Positions 60,878 through 64,000 of a stretch of DNA of 64,000 nt are shown here, one piece after another; the first letter of the stretch is position 1; the number at the start of each line of letters is the position of its first letter. The notes beneath the pieces were generated by a model. It searched no databases and was not told where the DNA came from. It worked only from the letters and a program-made list of their open reading frames with translations. The position numbers and the translations under genes were made by a program. Origin of the DNA: Thermotoga maritima MSB8 (GTDB taxonomy: Bacteria > Thermotogota > Thermotogae > Thermotogales > Thermotogaceae); the NCBI RefSeq assembly GCF_000008545.1, contig NC_000853.1, forward strand, positions 882,465 through 946,464. Reading direction: 5' to 3'.

Positions 60878-61809
60878 CAGAATACGAACTGAAGCCTCAA
60901 AACTTTCCCAGATTTCCTCTCGACTGGTCTGAGATATTCGGCAGAAAGGCAAAGATAGTGGTTGAGATTGGTTTTGGAAACGGGGAATTTCTGGCAGAAC
61001 TTGCAAGAAGACATCCGGAGAAAGACTTCGTTGGTTTTGAGGTGTCCATCACGTCCTTCGTGAAAGCACAGAAAAAGTTCAAAAGGTACAACTTGAAAAA
61101 TGTTCGACTCGTGAAGGTAGATGCCAGATTCGGTCTGAGGGAGTTGTTCCCCGACAACAGCGTAGAAAAGGTTTACATCAACTTTCCATGTCCATGGCCG
61201 AAAAAGAGACACGAAAGCAGAAGAATCACCAGCTACGACTTTCTCCAAACGCTCTCCGCCGTCCTGGAGATGGATGGTACGGTGGAGTTTGCAACCGATG
61301 AAGAGTGGTACGCACGGGAAGTTTTGGATACTTTCGAAAGCTCAGAGTATTTTGTCGTAGATGTGTTCGAAGAGAACTTCAAAAGAGATGTAGAAACTCG
61401 CTACGAAAGAAAGTGGAAATCTCAAGGAAAAAAGACCTTTTTGATCGTTGCAAGAAAAGTAAAAAATGGAACTGTAAAAAGATTGATGGAGGGTGAAAAC
61501 ACCATGGCTCACAGTGTGTTCGAAGGCAATGTCACCTGGGAAAAACTTAAAGAGCTGGAAGGAAAGGTGTTCAAAGATAAAAACAAGATTTTCGTCGTGA
61601 AGAAGGTGTACAGGGATGGTGATTATCTTCTGAAGGTGATCTCCACGGACGAAGGCGGTTTCCAGCAAGTATACTATCTCAACCTTTCCGGAAGAGACGG
61701 CAAGTGGGTTTTGAAGCTGGACGAGGGTTCTGATCCCTACAGAACACCCGCTCTGAAATGGTCCCTCAGGAGAATTCCCGAGGAGTTAACCGCTCAGGGC
61801 TCTCCTTGA
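60859..61809 (+). CDS. trmB: tRNA (guanine-46 N7)-methyltransferase with C-terminal extension
   Basis: 316 residues. The SAM site VEIGFGNGEFLAELA is at about 33-47, FVGFEVSITS follows, and INFPCPWPKKRHESRRI carries the catalytic PCPW-type motif near 107-124. The core ends near 210. An extra 105 or so residues with a beta-rich, charged look follow. A similar tail in thermophile TrmB stabilises the enzyme at high temperature. The start is GTG 60859 or 60868; the 3' end overlaps dnaA by 24 bases. Confidence 0.93.
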   Translation: MAEVVVTEYELKPQNFPRFPLDWSEIFGRKAKIVVEIGFGNGEFLAELARRHPEKDFVGFEVSITSFVKAQKKFKRYNLKNVRLVKVDARFGLRELFPDNSVEKVYINFPCPWPKKRHESRRITSYDFLQTLSAVLEMDGTVEFATDEEWYAREVLDTFESSEYFVVDVFEENFKRDVETRYERKWKSQGKKTFLIVARKVKNGTVKRLMEGENTMAHSVFEGNVTWEKLKELEGKVFKDKNKIFVVKKVYRDGDYLLKVISTDEGGFQQVYYLNLSGRDGKWVLKLDEGSDPYRTPALKWSLRRIPEELTAQGSP

Positions 61810-63108
61810 GATTTCTCCTATCACTTCATCGATCAAGGCCTTCAGTTGTTTGTTCCCTTTGAGGAGGGAATCTTTGACTTTTTTGACACTGTCCACAACG
61901 ACGGGGTGCGACCTGTTGAATTTCTCCGCTATCGTTCTCAGAGAACTCTTCAGATAGTTCTTGGCCACGTACATGCCGATTCGTCTGGCAGTGAGGGCTT
62001 TAACGTTTCTACTGTTGGAAAGGATCTCTTCACGTGGAACACCTGTTACCTTCGCGACGATCTCTATGAGTTCATCTATTGGATCCATGGCCTTTACCCT
62101 GTTTGGCTTTATGAAATCCTTCAGAAGCAGGATGGCTTCCTTCAGATCGACCTCTTTTCCCGTTGTCTCTTTGTAAACCAGAAGTTTTATGATGGCTCCT
62201 CTGAGTCTTCGCAGGTTGTCGTCCACATTCTCTGCGACAAAATTCAGAACTTCCTCAGGAAGTTCACCGTGTTCAATTTCAAGCATCTTTCTTGCTATGC
62301 TTTTCCTCGTTTCTTCATCGGGGGGTTCTAACTTTGCCACGAGTCCCATTTGAAATCTGGAAACCAGCCTATCCTGGAATTCACTCAATTTTTGCGGTTC
62401 TCTGTCCGAACAGATAACGATCTGTTTTCCAGAGTCATGCAGTTCGTTGAATGTGTGAAACAGTTCCGTCTGAACACCTGTCTTTCCTATGAGAAACTGA
62501 ACATCGTCTATGAGAAGAATATCAACCTTTTTTCTGTATTTCTCCCTGAACTCGTTCAATTTTCCTTCTTTCATGCTGTCAACAAGATCGTTCAGGAATT
62601 TCTCGCTGGTGATGTACATCACCCTCAGGTCCGGTTCGTTCTGAACGACGTAGTTTCCTATCGATTGAAGAAGATGCGTCTTTCCAAGTCCCACACCGCC
62701 GTATATGAAGAGCGGATTGTACCTGCCCGGGTGTTTTGCCACCTCGAGAGCGGCATGATAAGCGAACGAATTTCCCGGACCAACGACGAAGTTTTCGAAG
62801 GTGTAATCGGGATTCAGCGGTGTGAGAAGCACCGCTCTTTTCTTCACGAGCGGTTCACTGTAGGAGGAGTGAGGTTCGAAGGCTTCGTAGGTGATTTCAA
62901 AAGTGGCATCGTTCCCGAGCACAACCTTCACAGCTTTTGATAGTACAGAATAATACTTCTTCTCCAGCCATTCTTTTATGAAAAGATTACCGACCGAGAA
63001 GACGACTTTGTTACCCTCTATCGACTTCACATCAAAAGAACTGAACCAGAGCTCCCAGCTTTTTCTATTTACTCTGGTCTTTATCTCCTGGAGTATTCTC
63101 TCTTTCAT
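61786..63108 (-). CDS. dnaA: Chromosomal replication initiator DnaA
   Basis: 440 residues: domain I (1-75), a short linker, the AAA+ domain III with FIYGGVGLGKTHLLQSI (Walker A, about 130-146), VDILLIDDVQFL (Walker B), and domain IV with a helix-turn-helix ending in NRSHPVVVDSVKKV. It opens the origin. dnaN and gyrB do not follow; ferredoxin is upstream instead. The region before it lacks an origin-like DnaA-box cluster, so oriC probably lies elsewhere. ATG 63108. Confidence 0.97.
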   Translation of the reverse strand: MKERILQEIKTRVNRKSWELWFSSFDVKSIEGNKVVFSVGNLFIKEWLEKKYYSVLSKAVKVVLGNDATFEITYEAFEPHSSYSEPLVKKRAVLLTPLNPDYTFENFVVGPGNSFAYHAALEVAKHPGRYNPLFIYGGVGLGKTHLLQSIGNYVVQNEPDLRVMYITSEKFLNDLVDSMKEGKLNEFREKYRKKVDILLIDDVQFLIGKTGVQTELFHTFNELHDSGKQIVICSDREPQKLSEFQDRLVSRFQMGLVAKLEPPDEETRKSIARKMLEIEHGELPEEVLNFVAENVDDNLRRLRGAIIKLLVYKETTGKEVDLKEAILLLKDFIKPNRVKAMDPIDELIEIVAKVTGVPREEILSNSRNVKALTARRIGMYVAKNYLKSSLRTIAEKFNRSHPVVVDSVKKVKDSLLKGNKQLKALIDEVIGEISRRALSG

Positions 63109-63143
63109 AATGGAGGACCCCCAAACGAGGAGTGACTGGATTA

Positions 63144-63173
63144 ATTATCCAACAGATACACTCAAAAAATCAA
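63144..63173 (-). promoter_or_regulatory. Promoter of dnaA
   Basis: The minus strand has TTGATT (63173-63168), 18 bases, GATAAT (63149-63144). Start near 63137, leader about 28 bases. The same stretch holds TTATCCAAC (63145-63153, plus strand), the only DnaA-box-like word, which could allow autoregulation. Confidence 0.45.
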
Positions 63174-63206
63174 CGGAGAAAAAGAAACAGATCTGAAAAA
63201 TTTCTA

Positions 63207-63230
63207 AAGGGGTGGAAAACCCCACCCCTT
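63207..63230 (-). terminator. Terminator after the ferredoxin gene
   Basis: Nine-pair stem AAGGGGTGG / CCACCCCTT with a six-base loop on the minus strand, then TAGAAATTTTTC. It separates ferredoxin from dnaA. Confidence 0.7.
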
Positions 63231-63233
63231 ACC

Positions 63234-64000
<767 letters not shown>

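Noticed and set aside
63109..63233. Replication origin next to dnaA
   Set aside because: No cluster of DnaA boxes and no AT-rich unwinding element; only one weak box-like word.

Overview
The window looks like a contiguous chromosomal segment of a hyperthermophilic Thermotoga, T. maritima or a very close relative. The basis is recognition of several proteins: the 60-residue single-cluster ferredoxin beside dnaA, the 246-residue type III pantothenate kinase, the MetA with Glu111, and a tRNase Z of the short Thermotoga kind. Codon use (AGA/AGG arginine, ATA isoleucine), very tight gene packing with ATGA/GTGA/TTGA overlaps, and strong GGAGG ribosome sites with frequent GTG and TTG starts fit that view. 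I see no IS element, CRISPR array, rRNA or tRNA gene. About 96 percent of the sequence is coding.

Layout. 1-3.5 kb (+): end of ribF, an ECF S component, then yajC-secD-secF, closed by a hairpin terminator. 3.5-4.6 kb (-): a lone sugar-nucleotidyltransferase. 4.7-9.5 kb (+): rplI, rnz, an NfeD/SPFH membrane pair, a protein disulfide oxidoreductase and trxB. 9.5-12.4 kb (-): division/wall cluster rsmH, ftsL-like, PBP2. 12.6-15 kb (+): a Clp/Hsp100 ATPase gene with a one-base frameshift. 15-23.2 kb (-): tsaB, an unknown gene, a cation-efflux pump, enolase, orphan 2-oxoacid oxidoreductase subunits with a sodium-decarboxylase beta subunit, then metA-metY. 23.3-25.4 kb (+): coaX and a B12/radical-SAM gene. 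25.4-28.3 kb (-): a PK-C-like protein, PBP1A and ogt. 28.3-37.6 kb (+): thiN (frameshifted), dxr-rseP-ispG, CBS-ACT, uppP, an MBL-fold protein, glgA, galT, then spoVS and a small unknown gene. 37.5-52.1 kb (-): one nearly gapless 18-gene run from a ClpP-class protease through rnhB, DUF47, mazG, surA-like and mtnA into flagellar export, FlhF/FlhG, PilZ, CheC/CheD, FliA and three unknown genes. 52.1-52.5 kb: the largest gene-free stretch, with an orphan terminator and G/C-rich runs. 52.5-61.8 kb (+): pit, an MCP, osmC, an iron alcohol dehydrogenase, a lytic transglycosylase, nnrDE, a TPR protein, a radical-SAM activase-like gene and trmB. 61.8-64 kb (-): dnaA, ferredoxin and a partial unknown gene.

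How the genes fit together. Envelope functions recur: Sec export, two penicillin-binding proteins, FtsL-like protein, UppP and RseP, with Dxr and IspG supplying isoprenoid precursor for undecaprenyl phosphate. Motility control sits in one operon with assembly (FliR, FlhB, FlhA), placement (FlhF, FlhG), transcription (FliA) and adaptation (CheC, CheD, PilZ), fused to housekeeping genes. MetY-MetA make homocysteine, and MtnA belongs to methionine salvage. TrxB with the disulfide oxidoreductase, OsmC and ferredoxin handle redox.

The points most worth a second look are the gene-free region at 52.2-52.45 kb (possible C-rich small RNA), the CIRCE-like box before the frameshifted Clp gene, the apparent CTG start of the ftsL-like gene, and the orphan oadB-korD-korA cluster. 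Both frameshifts are single-base losses at short homopolymers, so sequencing error is a real alternative. No clearly new multigene system was found.
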